64,000 bases of DNA from JBDWFY01 sp965275915 (GCA_965275915.1 CBDHYI010000008.1:1488001-1552000); one strand, 5' to 3'; shown: positions 36,737-46,299, counted from the stretch's first letter. Numbers and translations: made by a program. Notes: generated by a model not told the origin, from the letters alone.

Positions 36737-37663
36737 GACCTAACTCCTTGTGACTGAAACGCAATCACGCTGCGAGGTCAGGATTTTTCGGTCTCCCAAG
36801 TCGGTCGAACGGATTGCGCTCGGTGGACATTTAAAACGTTTTTGCAAAGCGGGGTGAGCGCGTTTGCTTCCCACTTTATTTGGGTGTTGAAGCGCGGTCT
36901 TCAACTTAATGTTTGGACATGTATTGCGATGGATTTTGCGCTGCGGGCACTCTCCGCTTTTTGATTTCGCCGCCGTCTCTTTTCCTGCCCTGACCGGGAG
37001 AACGCAGTGCCCGGTCCGGCGCACTTTTTCGCTCCGACCGTCACACTGCTGCCAGAACGCTGTCAGTGCGGTGGTCTATAAAGGAGTGAATGTCTGAAAC
37101 GACAACGATCCGCCCGTTGGAGCGTCATCCTGTCAGGCACATGAAGCTATTTGACCGGATTGGCTCAAGGAAAAGGTACGAGAAAAATGATCCATCACCA
37201 CCGCACCCGCGTGATCGATGCCGGCCCTAATCGCTGGGGAAGGTCACCCCTACTAAGTCGTCCGTACTTGTCGAGTACGCTAATTCGCTCCCTGCCACTA
37301 AACCCCGCTCAAAAGAGTCAGGTAAAAGAGATAGACCTTATATATCGCCTTCTAATTCTCTCTTGAAAATAGAGCCCCGTTTGTACCGCGCTCTTCAGGT
37401 TCAAAAAGTTTCGGCTGGGGCCTCCAGTGGCAATCAATTTCCGACCATGTGGGGTGGGCGGCTGGATATACTAAAGCGGAATCTGCTTCCGACTGCAGAT
37501 CAGGCCGACAAGATCATCAATCTCACACCTATAACGTTGTCAAAATCGCAACATTCGTTTAAGGTGATGGCGTGCGCCGAAGCCGTGGGTTGGATGCGGA
37601 TCGGCGCAAGGGCAGCGGGCATCCGTCTCTTTCCGGCCCGCGATAATCAAGGCAGAAGAAACT
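36737..37663. other. Intergenic region left of the phage module
   Basis: More than 900 bases with no convincing gene. A 46-codon frame at 37090-37230 begins MSETTTIRPLERHP right after AAAGGAGTG and might be real. No integrase, tRNA or direct repeat marking a phage attachment site was found, although this is where the left end of the element should lie. Confidence 0.35.
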
Positions 37664-38296
37664 TTGAAAATATCCATACGCGTTTCCGATTTTATTTCTC
37701 ATTACCTGGCCGACCCGAAGCAGGATGCGGGGCGGGCGGTGGTGGCGGCGGGGTATGCTGCGGCGTCGGCGGACCGGACGGCGCGGCGGCTTTTGGCGGA
37801 TCCGGATGTCAGGGCCGAGATTGCGCGGCGGATGCGGGTGCGGACGGAGCGGCTTGAGCTTTCAGCCGACCGGGTGCTTGAGGAAATGGCGCGGATGGCG
37901 TTTTACGATCCGGGGGATTTTGCCGGTCTCGCGACCGAAGACGATGAGGGCGGCGTGCGGTTTGAGGGCATTAGCGGGCCGGAACATATCCGAGCACTGC
38001 CGGAGGATGTGCGGCGGGCGATTACCGGCTGGAAGTGGGACGGGAAGGGGAATTTCACCCTGACGCTGGCGGACAAGGCCAAGGCGCTCGATCAACTGGC
38101 GCGGCATCTGGGGCTTTACAGCGACCGGCTGGATGTGACGGTTCGGGACGGGCTGGCGGAGCGGCTGGCCCGGGCGCGCAAACGGGAGAAGACGCTGGAA
38201 GGCGATGGGGTGCAGCGGCGGATCGGCTCGGACGCGGACGTTGAGATGCTCGAGGAAGGCAGCGCTGCCGAAGCGAATGATACGGCCGAATCGTGA
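37664..38296 (+). CDS. Phage small terminase subunit
   Basis: The 210-residue product (TTG start at 37664 after GGCAGAAGAA) begins with a terminase_2-like DNA-binding region: FISHYLADPKQDAGRAVVAAGYAAASADRTARRLLADP, in which an HTH follows the 'xxxxAAxxAGY' motif. Further on are the oligomerisation helices (LSADRVLEEMARMAFYDPGDF) and a C-terminal KAKALDQLARHLGLYSDRLDV, typical of phage TerS. It recognises phage DNA and recruits the large subunit, which is encoded 145 bases downstream. Confidence 0.85.
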   Translation: MKISIRVSDFISHYLADPKQDAGRAVVAAGYAAASADRTARRLLADPDVRAEIARRMRVRTERLELSADRVLEEMARMAFYDPGDFAGLATEDDEGGVRFEGISGPEHIRALPEDVRRAITGWKWDGKGNFTLTLADKAKALDQLARHLGLYSDRLDVTVRDGLAERLARARKREKTLEGDGVQRRIGSDADVEMLEEGSAAEANDTAES

Positions 38297-38440
38297 GGCC
38301 GGATGGGGTTCGATGATCGACACTGAGAGGCGAGGGCAGGCCGTTTTCAGGTCTGTACCGGCGGCTCGTGCTTCGGCGATGGTTTGCCGGGACTGTGGGA
38401 GCAGCATTCACACAGCCATGAGACAGGGTGAGGCAACTGA

Positions 38441-39910
38441 GTGACGGAACAGGAAGACGCGGAAGCGGAAATTCTGGCCATTGCGGCGCGGTGTCAGCAT
38501 GATCCGGAGAGATGGGCAAGGCAGGCATTTGACTGGGGGCACGGGGTGCTGGCCGGACATGATGGTCCGCGTGCCTGGCAGAGCGATATCAATTGCGTGA
38601 TCCGCGATCATCTGAGCGACTCAAGGACGCGGCATCAGCCTCTGTTCATTGCCGTGGCATCGGGCCATGGCATTGGCAAGTCGGCGGAAATGGGGATGCT
38701 GATCAACTGGGCGCTCTCCACCGCCGAGGACACGCGCATCGTGGTGACGGCCAATATGGAGGCGCAGCTGGTCAACAAGACCTCGCCGGAAGTGGGCAAA
38801 TGGATGCGTGCCTCGCTGACCGCGCCTTGGTTCGATGTCAAGCCGCGCTCGATCCGCTCCATCGATCCGGCGCACCGGGAGAACTGGCGGTGCGATTTTG
38901 AGACCTGGTCGCAGACCAACACCCAGGCCTTTGCCGGGCTGCATAATCAGGGGAAGCGAATTCTTCTGCTGTTCGACGAGGCCTCAGAGATCGATGCGGG
39001 CGTGTGGGAAGTGGCGCTGGGGGCGCTGACGGATGAGGAGACGGAGATCATCTGGATCACCTTCGGCAACCCGACCAGCGCCACCGGCGAGTTTCGCGAA
39101 TGCTTCCGCAAAATGCGCCACCGCTGGGTGACCCGTAACATTGACAGCCGCACGGTGGAAGGCACCAACAAGGATTATCTCAATCAGCTCGTTGCCGATT
39201 ATGGCGAAGACAGCGACCGGGTAAAGGTGCGGGTGCGGGGGCTTTTCCCCTCGCTGTCGGCGAAGCAGTTTATCGCATCAGAGGATGTCGATGCCGCCTA
39301 CGGGCGGGAGCTGTCGCCGAGCCAGTATCGCTTCGCACCCGTTATCATCGGGGTCGATCCGGCCTGGGAAGGGGACGATGCGCTGGAAATCGTGATGCGG
39401 CAGGGGCTTTATTCAAGGCCGCTGGCGACGATCCCCAAGAACGATAACGACATGCAGATCGCCAGCATCGTCGCCCGCTATGAGGATGAGCTGGACGCTG
39501 ATGCGGTGTTTGTCGATGCGGGTTATGGAACAGGCGTTGTCTCCGGTGGCCGCACGCTGGGGCGGCACTGGCAGTTGGTCTGGTTTTCCGGCAAGGCCAG
39601 CGACCCGGGCTATTTCAATAAGCGCGCTGAGATCTGGAGCAAAATGCGCAACTGGCTGAAAGAGGGCGGCTCGATCCCCGAAGATCAGGGGCTTTACGGC
39701 GATCTGATCGGGCCGCAATTCGATATGCGATCGGAAGGAAAAATTCAGCTGGAAAGCAAGAAGAGCATGAAACTGCGCGGCATCCCGTCGCCTAACAAAG
39801 CGGACGCGCTGGCATTGACCTTCGCATTTAATGTTGCGAAAAAAGCATTTTATGGTGTACAAAAAGCGACGCCTGTTGTAGAGGATGATGACTACGAGCC
39901 CTATGGGTGA
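38441..39910 (+). CDS. Phage large terminase subunit (packaging ATPase/nuclease)
   Basis: The 489-residue motor packages DNA into the head. The GTG start at 38441 is the first in the frame after the upstream gene. Walker A-like GHGIGKS (about residues 73-79), Walker B ILLLFDEAS, and the coupling motif IWITFGNPT mark the ATPase. The RNase H-like nuclease has VIIGVDPAWEGDD, AVFVDAGYGTG and NKADALALT, supplying the acidic metal ligands. The protein is complete, so the motor could still function. A truncated close relative is at 10800-11102. Confidence 0.93.
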   Translation: MTEQEDAEAEILAIAARCQHDPERWARQAFDWGHGVLAGHDGPRAWQSDINCVIRDHLSDSRTRHQPLFIAVASGHGIGKSAEMGMLINWALSTAEDTRIVVTANMEAQLVNKTSPEVGKWMRASLTAPWFDVKPRSIRSIDPAHRENWRCDFETWSQTNTQAFAGLHNQGKRILLLFDEASEIDAGVWEVALGALTDEETEIIWITFGNPTSATGEFRECFRKMRHRWVTRNIDSRTVEGTNKDYLNQLVADYGEDSDRVKVRVRGLFPSLSAKQFIASEDVDAAYGRELSPSQYRFAPVIIGVDPAWEGDDALEIVMRQGLYSRPLATIPKNDNDMQIASIVARYEDELDADAVFVDAGYGTGVVSGGRTLGRHWQLVWFSGKASDPGYFNKRAEIWSKMRNWLKEGGSIPEDQGLYGDLIGPQFDMRSEGKIQLESKKSMKLRGIPSPNKADALALTFAFNVAKKAFYGVQKATPVVEDDDYEPYG

Positions 39911-39972
39911 ATCGCTTATGCGAGATCCCCGGGACGGTTGGGTTTCTTGAAAGGCAAAGGAGATGCGGCGGC

Positions 39973-40209
39973 ATGTGCAGTTTCAGTCTGAATCGTCCGA
40001 GCAGCGTTCCGTCGGCCAGTGTTGCCGGTCCGCCGCCGAGGGCGCGGGAAAAGCATGCGCGAGGGCGCTTCGGGTCTTCCGATACCGGCCAGGCGCCGGG
40101 CCGACGGGGGTATCGGACTTCCCGGTAACTGGGCGCAGCCGAAGACGGTGCTGACACGCGGAATATTCCTGCCCGGCCGAACGGGCGGCAAACGGCTTCT
40201 TGGACAATA
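39973..40209 (+). pseudogene. Frameshifted copy of the small phage protein next door
   Basis: The frame from 39973 begins MCSFSLNRPSSVPSASV, like the MCMFKSPKAP start of the next gene, but stops at 40128. The overlapping frame ends with QPKTVLTRGIFLPG and GKRLLGQ at 40210. This mirrors the MTTILTSGSGLEP...KTLLGQ end of the intact gene at 40225. Joining the two frames would give a homologous protein, so this appears to be a tandem duplicate broken by a frameshift. Confidence 0.5.
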
Positions 40210-40224
40210 AAGGAACCACGCAAG

Positions 40225-40443
40225 ATGTGCATGTTCAAATCTCCCAAAGCGCCGCCGCTGCCTGCGGCCCCGGTCAAAATGGCGGCCATGAAAGCGCCCG
40301 ACGGCGGCGCGGTGAAATCCGCAGCGGAGCGGCGTGTGCGGGACCGGCGCCGGGCGGCGATGACCACGATCCTGACGTCCGGTAGTGGGCTGGAGCCGGC
40401 GGACAGCGCCCAGACCGCCGGCAAGACACTGCTTGGACAGTAA
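40225..40443 (+). CDS. Small phage structural/accessory protein
   Basis: The 72-residue product starts MCMFKSPKAPPLPAAPV and ends with TTILTSGSGL and GKTLLGQ. Short proteins of this form (an 'MCxF' start, a proline-rich stretch, an RRRxxxxTILTxG segment and a TLLGQ end) regularly precede the portal gene in podoviruses and are probably minor virion components. Stop and portal start are 9 bases apart. Confidence 0.6.
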   Translation: MCMFKSPKAPPLPAAPVKMAAMKAPDGGAVKSAAERRVRDRRRAAMTTILTSGSGLEPADSAQTAGKTLLGQ

Positions 40444-40452
40444 GGACCCTCC

Positions 40453-42174
40453 ATGAGCGACACATCCGATTTGAAGCGCACGCTGATCCGGCGCATGGCC
40501 GGACTGACATCCTATCGCGATGAGTGGGACCCGCTGTTTCGGGATCTGGCCGCCTATATCGCGCCGGGCCGGGCGCGCTTTTTCTCCGGTGAGGGGCGGG
40601 GCAGGCGGCTCCGCAGCAAAATCATCGACAGCACCGGCTCGCGGGCGCACAGGACGCTGCAGTCGGGCATGTATACCGGCATTTCCTCACCCGCGCGGCC
40701 CTGGTTCCGGCTGACGACTGCCGATCACGACCTGAATGCGTTTCAGCCGGTGCGGCAGTATCTTAATCAGGTCGGCAAGCGCATGATGGCGATGCTGGCG
40801 GCAAGCAACGTCTATAATGTGCTTCATACCGGCTATGGCGATATCGGCCAGTTCGGCGTGATGTGCGCGGTCCTGGAAGATGACAGCGTCAGCGTACTTC
40901 GGGCCACGCCGCTGGTGATGGGACAGTACTGGCTGGGCACCGACGAACGCGGCATCGTCGATACGGTGTTCCGCAAAGAAGAGATGACGGTCGAGCAGAT
41001 TGTCGGGGCGTTTGTCTACAGGGGCAATTCGGCCGGCGATCCGGATTGGTCTGTGGTCTCCGACAGCATCAAGGCGCTGTGGGACCGCAACCAGACCGGC
41101 AGCCGCATAGAAATCTGCCACGCGATTTATCCGCGCACGGACCGCGATCCGGACGTGCGCGATGCGAAGAACAAGCCCTTCGCTTCCGTCTATTGGGAGG
41201 CCGGCGGTTCGGATGACCGGGTGCTCAGGATCAGCGGCTATGACAGCAATCCGATCCTGGCGCCGCGCTGGGATGTGACTGGTAATGACATCTACGCGCG
41301 CGGCCCCGGAGAAGTGGCTCTGGGGGATATCAAGCAGCTCCAGGCGCAGCAGCGCGACAAGGGCATGACGATCCAGCTCGGCTATAAGCCGCCTTATAAT
41401 CTGCCCACGAGTGCGGCCAACAGCGCTTTTTCGCTGATGCCCGGAGCGCGCAACTATATTGACGATCCGGGTGGCGGCATCGCCCGACCTGCGATTGTCG
41501 CGCCGGGTGGCGTCGGGGAACTGGTGGCCGATATTCGCGAAACGCAGAACCGGATCGAGCAGGCCTTTTTTGCCGATGTGTTTTTGATGATCTCGCGCAT
41601 GGAAGGCATTCAGCCGCGCAATCAGTTTGAAATGGCCGAGCGCAAGGAAGAAAAGCTGCAGGCGCTGGGGCCGGTGCTCGACCGGCTGCATTTTGAGCTG
41701 CTGAGGCCGCTGATCACGCGCTCTTACTTTGCGATGGCGCGCGACGGACGCCTGCCGCCGGCGCCGGAGGAGCTTGAGGGCGTTGAGATGAAGATCGACT
41801 ACATCTCGATCCTGGCCCAGGCGCAAAAAGCGATTGCCACCAGTGGCATAGAGCGGCTGTGGTCGTTCGCCGGAAGCCTGGCGTCGGCCAAGCCGGAGGT
41901 GCTCGACAAACTCGATGAGGATCAGGCGATTGACGAATACGGCGACAATCTCGGCGTGGCGCCCTCGCTGATCCGCTCCGACCGAGACGCAGAGGCGATT
42001 CGGCAGGAGCGGCTTCAGGAACAGATGGCGCAGCAACTGGCAGCACTGGCCCCGGCTGCGAAGGACGGGGCGGCGGCGGCGAAAATGCTGTCCGAAGCCG
42101 GTGTCGAGGCCGGGCCTGGTGTGGATGAGGCATCCGCCGCCGATCTTGCGGCGCAATTGGGGCTTACACCATGA
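40453..42174 (+). CDS. Phage portal (head-tail connector) protein
   Basis: The 573-residue protein belongs to the T7-type head-tail connector family. It begins with RMAGLTSYRDEWDPLFRDLAAYIAP and RRLRSKIIDSTGSRAHRTLQSGMYTGI, followed by RPWFRL, and later shows VFRKEEMTVEQI and VFLMISRMEGIQPRNQFEMAERKEEKL. These are hallmark segments of the dodecameric ring at the head vertex through which DNA passes. Length is normal. The stop overlaps the next gene's start by four bases (ATGA). Confidence 0.92.
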   Translation: MSDTSDLKRTLIRRMAGLTSYRDEWDPLFRDLAAYIAPGRARFFSGEGRGRRLRSKIIDSTGSRAHRTLQSGMYTGISSPARPWFRLTTADHDLNAFQPVRQYLNQVGKRMMAMLAASNVYNVLHTGYGDIGQFGVMCAVLEDDSVSVLRATPLVMGQYWLGTDERGIVDTVFRKEEMTVEQIVGAFVYRGNSAGDPDWSVVSDSIKALWDRNQTGSRIEICHAIYPRTDRDPDVRDAKNKPFASVYWEAGGSDDRVLRISGYDSNPILAPRWDVTGNDIYARGPGEVALGDIKQLQAQQRDKGMTIQLGYKPPYNLPTSAANSAFSLMPGARNYIDDPGGGIARPAIVAPGGVGELVADIRETQNRIEQAFFADVFLMISRMEGIQPRNQFEMAERKEEKLQALGPVLDRLHFELLRPLITRSYFAMARDGRLPPAPEELEGVEMKIDYISILAQAQKAIATSGIERLWSFAGSLASAKPEVLDKLDEDQAIDEYGDNLGVAPSLIRSDRDAEAIRQERLQEQMAQQLAALAPAAKDGAAAAKMLSEAGVEAGPGVDEASAADLAAQLGLTP

Positions 42175-42545
42175 CTTACCTGGCAGCAGAGACAGAGACG
42201 GATATGGGCGACGAGGAACGGAGACGGCGCGAGGCGCTGGACCGGGACGAGCAGCGGCGCGACATGGCGGCGCTCTTGAAGACCCCGTTCGGGTGCAGCG
42301 TTTTGTGGCAGATCCTGCATCAGTGCCAGGTTTATGGCACGAGCTATGGCGCGGACGGTCACGCGGCTTTTACCGACGGGCGGCGTTTTGTCGGCGTGCA
42401 GCTGATTGCGCTGATACAGCAAGTCAGCCCCACGGCTTATGCGGATCTCCTCAGAGAAATGACCCTGCGCGACTATGAACGCCGCCAGGTGGCGGAGGCT
42501 GCAAGGGACGCTGACGAGGGGTCGAAAGAGGAGGGCGCGCAGTGA
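42171..42545 (+). CDS. Bbp19-like phage protein
   Basis: The 124-residue product contains DMAALLKTPFGCSVLWQILHQC, YGTSYGADGHAAFTDGRRFVGVQLIALIQ and a LLREM ending. It resembles the Bbp19 family of Bordetella phage BPP-1-type podoviruses ('FGRRFLWRLL...C...T...F..GRR.VG..L'). Function is unknown; it is encoded between portal and scaffold in these phages. The start overlaps the portal stop and the stop overlaps the next start. Confidence 0.7.
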   Translation: MTYLAAETETDMGDEERRRREALDRDEQRRDMAALLKTPFGCSVLWQILHQCQVYGTSYGADGHAAFTDGRRFVGVQLIALIQQVSPTAYADLLREMTLRDYERRQVAEAARDADEGSKEEGAQ

Positions 42546-42700
42546 TGGTTGCCGATGCGATAGCACGATCGCCGATGTTTGCAACGACAAGCAACCAGTT
42601 TCCGATCCGGTTTACGCAAAGTGCGACGACCATCAACGTTTCTTCGGACATGCCCGCGGTATCGATCAACCAAGCATCAGGAGAAAAGGACCATGATTGA
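42545..42700 (+). CDS. Small phage protein (51 aa)
   Basis: The ATG at 42545 overlaps the previous stop (TGATG) and the frame ends at 42700, eight bases into the next gene. The product is MVADAIARSPMFATTSNQF and onward to INQASGEKDHD. It has no recognisable domain. Its reality is supported only by tight overlaps on both sides in a compact late operon. Confidence 0.45.
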   Translation: MVADAIARSPMFATTSNQFPIRFTQSATTINVSSDMPAVSINQASGEKDHD

Positions 42701-42899
42701 AGGACAATTCAACGCAACCGGGGTGAGCCCGGAAGAGCAGCCAACGGAGGTCGACCTTTCGGTTTCCGGCACGTTTGACGGCACGGTCGCTGAGGTTTCC
42801 GCGACCGGCGGGCAAGTGTTCGTGAATGCCCAGGTGCGCGGCTTTCGGCTCGGTTGCACCGCTTACACCTCAGGAACGAACGAATATGCCTATGGATGA
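42693..42899 (+). CDS. Small phage protein (68 aa), beta-rich
   Basis: The start at 42693 follows CAGGAGAAAAGG. The product contains VDLSVSGTFDGTVAEVSATG and FVNAQVRGFRLGCTAYTSG. The alternating hydrophobic pattern suggests a small beta sandwich, possibly a decoration or cement-type protein. Its end overlaps the scaffold start by 14 bases. Confidence 0.5.
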   Translation: MIEGQFNATGVSPEEQPTEVDLSVSGTFDGTVAEVSATGGQVFVNAQVRGFRLGCTAYTSGTNEYAYG

Positions 42900-43608
42900 T
42901 CCTATGCAGAGCCAGAGGGATGGCGAACAGGCCTCCGCCGCTTCAAAGGACGGCGAGGCAGGCAGCGAAGTTGTGTCTTTTGATGAGAATAGTGTTGCGA
43001 AAAACGCATCAATTCATGAAAATGACAGCGAAAGTACCGGTGATGATGACGGAAAGTCCGTTCTGACCCGGTCTTCCGGGGAAGACGGCAACGACAGCGG
43101 CGAGAGCAAAGCCGGGAACGGTGTGCCGGACGCTTACGAGGTGAGCCTGCCGGACGGGGCCGAACTCGACCAGGCGGCGCTTGATCACTTCTCGCCCGCC
43201 TTCAGGGAACTGCACCTGACGAACGATCAGGTCCAGAAGCTGGCCGACCTCAGGCTGGAAGAGCAGCAGCAGCAGGCGCAGCACTGGGCCGACACAAGAC
43301 GCTCCTGGGTCAAACAGGGCGAAAGGGATGCTGAAGTGGGCGGGAACCGGTACCGGACCTCGGTCGCAACAGCGCAATCGGCAATCGCACAGTTTGCCGA
43401 TCAGGAGGCCGTGCAGTTCCTCGAGGACAGCGGCCTGGGTGACCACCCGGCGATGCTGCGCATGTTCCATCGCATCGGCGCGGCCATGGCCGACGATTCC
43501 ATCGTCACCGCACGCGGCGGTGCGGCGGATCAGGGTCCGGCCGCAAGGCTCAATCGACTGTATCCAACCATGAACCCCAGTACAAACCCAAGCACAAACA
43601 AGGGCTGA
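42886..43608 (+). CDS. Phage scaffold (capsid assembly) protein
   Basis: The 240-residue product is extremely acidic in its first 90 residues (EAGSEVVSFDENSVAKNA, SESTGDDDGK). Then come VPDAYEVSLPDGAELDQAALDHFSPAFRELHLTNDQVQKLADL in short blocks and a helical Gln-rich segment (LRLEEQQQQAQHWADTR). This pattern, and the position immediately before the capsid gene, match T7-type scaffolds that guide capsid assembly and then leave. The start is taken at 42886, the first ATG after CAGGAACG. Confidence 0.82.
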   Translation: MPMDDPMQSQRDGEQASAASKDGEAGSEVVSFDENSVAKNASIHENDSESTGDDDGKSVLTRSSGEDGNDSGESKAGNGVPDAYEVSLPDGAELDQAALDHFSPAFRELHLTNDQVQKLADLRLEEQQQQAQHWADTRRSWVKQGERDAEVGGNRYRTSVATAQSAIAQFADQEAVQFLEDSGLGDHPAMLRMFHRIGAAMADDSIVTARGGAADQGPAARLNRLYPTMNPSTNPSTNKG

Positions 43609-43611
43609 TAA

Positions 43612-44619
43612 ATGGCAACCTTATCGGTAAAGAACCCCACGCTGCTGGACCTGGCGACTGCCACGGATCCCAACGGCAATATTGCGGATGTCGTGGAAAT
43701 CCTCTCTGAGGAAAACGAGATCCTGGAAGACATGACCTGGCTTGAGGGTAACCTGCCCACCGGCCACACCGGCACTGTCCGGACCGGCATTCCCGAGCCG
43801 ACCTGGCGCAAAATGTATGGCGGCGTGCAGCCCAACAAATCTAGCTACGCCAAGATCACCGACAATTGCGGCATGCTGGAAGCCTATGCCGAAGTTGACA
43901 AGGCGCTGGCGGATCTGAACGGCAACTCCCAGGCTTTCCGCCTGCAGGAAGACCGGGCGCATATTGAAGGGCTCAATCAGGAAATTGCCGAAACGCTGTT
44001 TCTTGGTAATGAAGCCTCCGAACCGGAAGCATTCACCGGCTTTGCGCCGCGTTTCAATGCGCTGACGGGGGCGAACAACAGTGAGAACGTGATCGATGGC
44101 GGTGCGGCGGTCGGCCAGACCGACTGTGCCTCGATCTGGCTGATCGTCTGGTCGCCCCAGACAGTGCACGGCATTGTGCCCAAAGGCTCCAAGGCCGGGC
44201 TGCAGATGAACGATCTTGGCGAGGTCACGATCGAGAATGTCGACGGCAGCGGCGGCCGCATGCAGGCCTATCGCACGCACTATCGCTGGGATGCGGGTCT
44301 GCATGTGCGCGACTGGCGCTACGTGGTCAGGATCGCCAATATCGACCGCTCGACTTTGACCAAGGATGCCTCAGCCGGTGCGGATCTCATCGATCTGATG
44401 ACCACCGCCGAAGAACGGCTGCCCAACATCCGCATGGGCCGTCCGGCCTGGTACATGGACCGCGACATGCGGGCCTGGCTGCGCAAGCAGCGCACCAACA
44501 AGACGCTGAACGCCACCATCACCGAAGACAAGGTGGCTGGCCGCCGCGTCGTTGCCTTTAACGACATCCCGGTGCGCCGCGTCGACAAGCTTTCGGTCGA
44601 TGAAGCTCGGATTTCCTGA
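43612..44619 (+). CDS. Phage major capsid protein
   Basis: The 335-residue product follows the scaffold by three bases. It begins MATLSVKNPTLLDLATATDP, contains LEGNLPTGHTGTVRTGIPEPTWRKMYGG and later IYWxx-free segments such as HVRDWRYVVRIANID and MGRPAWYMDRDMRAWLRKQ. These agree with Bbp17-like capsid proteins of BPP-1-type podoviruses, which fold as HK97. It forms the icosahedral shell. Expression is expected to be high. Confidence 0.85.
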   Translation: MATLSVKNPTLLDLATATDPNGNIADVVEILSEENEILEDMTWLEGNLPTGHTGTVRTGIPEPTWRKMYGGVQPNKSSYAKITDNCGMLEAYAEVDKALADLNGNSQAFRLQEDRAHIEGLNQEIAETLFLGNEASEPEAFTGFAPRFNALTGANNSENVIDGGAAVGQTDCASIWLIVWSPQTVHGIVPKGSKAGLQMNDLGEVTIENVDGSGGRMQAYRTHYRWDAGLHVRDWRYVVRIANIDRSTLTKDASAGADLIDLMTTAEERLPNIRMGRPAWYMDRDMRAWLRKQRTNKTLNATITEDKVAGRRVVAFNDIPVRRVDKLSVDEARIS

Positions 44620-44688
44620 GCAAAAACAGGGGTATGACTGATCCGGCGATTTATCGCCGGATCTTCACTCAACCAAGGATTCAGAAAC

Positions 44689-45141
44689 ATGATTTTGGAC
44701 GAAAGACTTGAGTTTGCCGATGCTGAGTCGGTGGCCGGCGGCACCGGCACCAGCCTTCTGGGCGATGTGATCGATCTTGAGACCGCCCGCAATATCGGTG
44801 TCGACAGCAACCTTTATCTCGTTGTGTCGGTCGATACATCGGTCGACAGCGCAGCGGACGGCGCATCGATTGAGTTCGCGCTGGTCTCCGATGCGACAGC
44901 GGCGATTGCCACCAACGGCTCGGCCACCGAACACGCCTCCACCGGTGCCATCGCGCAGGCGGATCTGTCGGCGGGATCGCAGTTTGCGCTGCCGCTGCCC
45001 CCGGGGCTTACCAACGCTTATGAGCAGTATCTGGGCGTTCTGGCCACCGTCTCCGGCGAAGCGGTGACGGCGGGCGCGGTCAATGCGTTCCTGACCCCGC
45101 ATCCGGCGGCGAACACGATCTATCCCGAAGGCCAGAACTGA
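44689..45141 (+). CDS. Bbp16-like capsid cement protein
   Basis: The 150-residue product starts MILDERLEFADAESVAGG and contains GDVIDLETARNIGVDSNLYLVV, IEFALVSD and VNAFLTPHPAANTIYPEGQ. This is the pattern of the Bbp16 family of cement proteins, which clamp neighbouring capsid subunits on the outer or inner surface. The start has ACCAAGGATTC upstream. Confidence 0.8.
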   Translation: MILDERLEFADAESVAGGTGTSLLGDVIDLETARNIGVDSNLYLVVSVDTSVDSAADGASIEFALVSDATAAIATNGSATEHASTGAIAQADLSAGSQFALPLPPGLTNAYEQYLGVLATVSGEAVTAGAVNAFLTPHPAANTIYPEGQN

Positions 45142-45316
45142 CCCTTCAGCAAGATCGAGCGTATCCCCCAAACGTTGCACGGCTTTTGCGGCAGGGGCGC
45201 GCGGCAAAACAAAGGCCTGGAGCAGTTCGCGCGTATCCGAAATCGCCGGATTTGCTCCAGGCACAGCGCCCCAGGGGCGCTCCTTCCTTCCTCGCAGATA
45301 TTTGGAGAGACCGGCG

Positions 45317-45691
45317 ATGCTGGTGAAGTTGAAAAAGACCTGGCTCACGGCCAAGGGCCGGTTTCGGTCCCATGAAAAGGGTGTGGCGATCCCCGATGAG
45401 CTGTTTGACATTCTGCCGTCGGGCGCGGTGGTGCTTGAGCCGCCGAAGGGGCGGGCCAAGGATGTGGATGCCGATGGAGCGCCAAACCGCAATGCGGACA
45501 AGGCGGCGCGCGTGAACGCCGACCATGCGGCACTGGCCCGCATCGTGGCGGATGACAAACTCGGCAAACCGGTCGATCCGGCCACCCTTATGAAGCCGCA
45601 TCAGGCTCCAGCACACGAGCCCAAAGCTTCCGCGGTTGTTGCCAAGGCACGTCCGGCACCGGAGCTCCGGCGCAGCCGGGCATCCCAGTAA
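45317..45691 (+). CDS. Phage protein of unknown function
   Basis: From the ATG at 45317 (GGAGAGACC upstream) the product has 124 residues. It begins MLVKLKKTWLTAKGRFRSHEKGV, then IPDELFDILPSGAVVLEPPKG. The second half is low-complexity, rich in Ala, Pro and Lys. It lies between cement and tail genes, where podoviruses often encode a small head-completion protein, but no motif confirms that. Confidence 0.6.
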   Translation: MLVKLKKTWLTAKGRFRSHEKGVAIPDELFDILPSGAVVLEPPKGRAKDVDADGAPNRNADKAARVNADHAALARIVADDKLGKPVDPATLMKPHQAPAHEPKASAVVAKARPAPELRRSRASQ

Positions 45692-45720
45692 ATTCCTTTG
45701 GTATAACTCCGTGAGGCACC

Positions 45721-46299
45721 ATGACCAGTGCTGTTGAAATCTGTAATCTTGCTCTGTCGGAACTTCATGCGGCGTCGATCTCCTCGCTTGATGAAGCCAG
45801 CAAGGAAAGCCGCGCCTGCAAGCGCTGGTACGACCGCACACGCAAAGCGCTGCTGGCGGCATCCGAATGGTCGTTCGCAGGTGCATTTCAGGTTCTGGCC
45901 GAGTTGACGAACGACCGGGACCGGGAGTGGGGCCATAAATATCAGGTCCCCAATTCCATCATCAAAATCAGATGTCTGAGTGCACTGGGTTCGCTCGGAA
46001 ACGATCTTGAGATCCCTTACCAGATTCTCGGCGAGGCGATTTATGCCGATCATGCGGACCTGGCGGCGGTCTATACGGCCGATATTGACGATCCGACCAA
46101 GTTTTCCGAACCCTTCGTCAATGCCCTTGCCGCCAGTCTTCAGGCGCGTCTGGCCCTGCCGGTTACAGGCGACCGGTCGATGCGGCAGGATGCACTTCTG
46201 GATGCCCAGCGGCTAACAGCGCAGGCGATTGCCTTTGATCAGGGCCAGGCACCCACGGCCACATTCGCCCCCTCCGATTACCTGGCGGAGAGGGACTGA
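45721..46299 (+). CDS. Tail tubular protein A (T7 gp11-like)
   Basis: The 192-residue protein begins MTSAVEICNLALSELHAASI, then EASKESRACKRWYDRTRKALLAASEWSFA, and later KYQVPNSIIKIRCL and FSEPFVNALAASLQARLALP. The 'ExCNxALxxL...E.....C...Y...R......W.FA' pattern is typical of T7 gp11-type adaptors joining portal and nozzle. The stop overlaps the next start by one base. Confidence 0.85.
   Translation: MTSAVEICNLALSELHAASISSLDEASKESRACKRWYDRTRKALLAASEWSFAGAFQVLAELTNDRDREWGHKYQVPNSIIKIRCLSALGSLGNDLEIPYQILGEAIYADHADLAAVYTADIDDPTKFSEPFVNALAASLQARLALPVTGDRSMRQDALLDAQRLTAQAIAFDQGQAPTATFAPSDYLAERD

Noticed and set aside
37190..37330. A possible tRNA or attachment site left of the phage module
   Set aside because: Stem-like segments exist, but no cloverleaf, T-loop or anticodon pattern could be assembled and no matching repeat was found at the right end.
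40687..42156. A 489-codon minus-strand open frame opposite the portal gene
   Set aside because: Shadow of a GC-rich gene in a clear same-strand phage operon.
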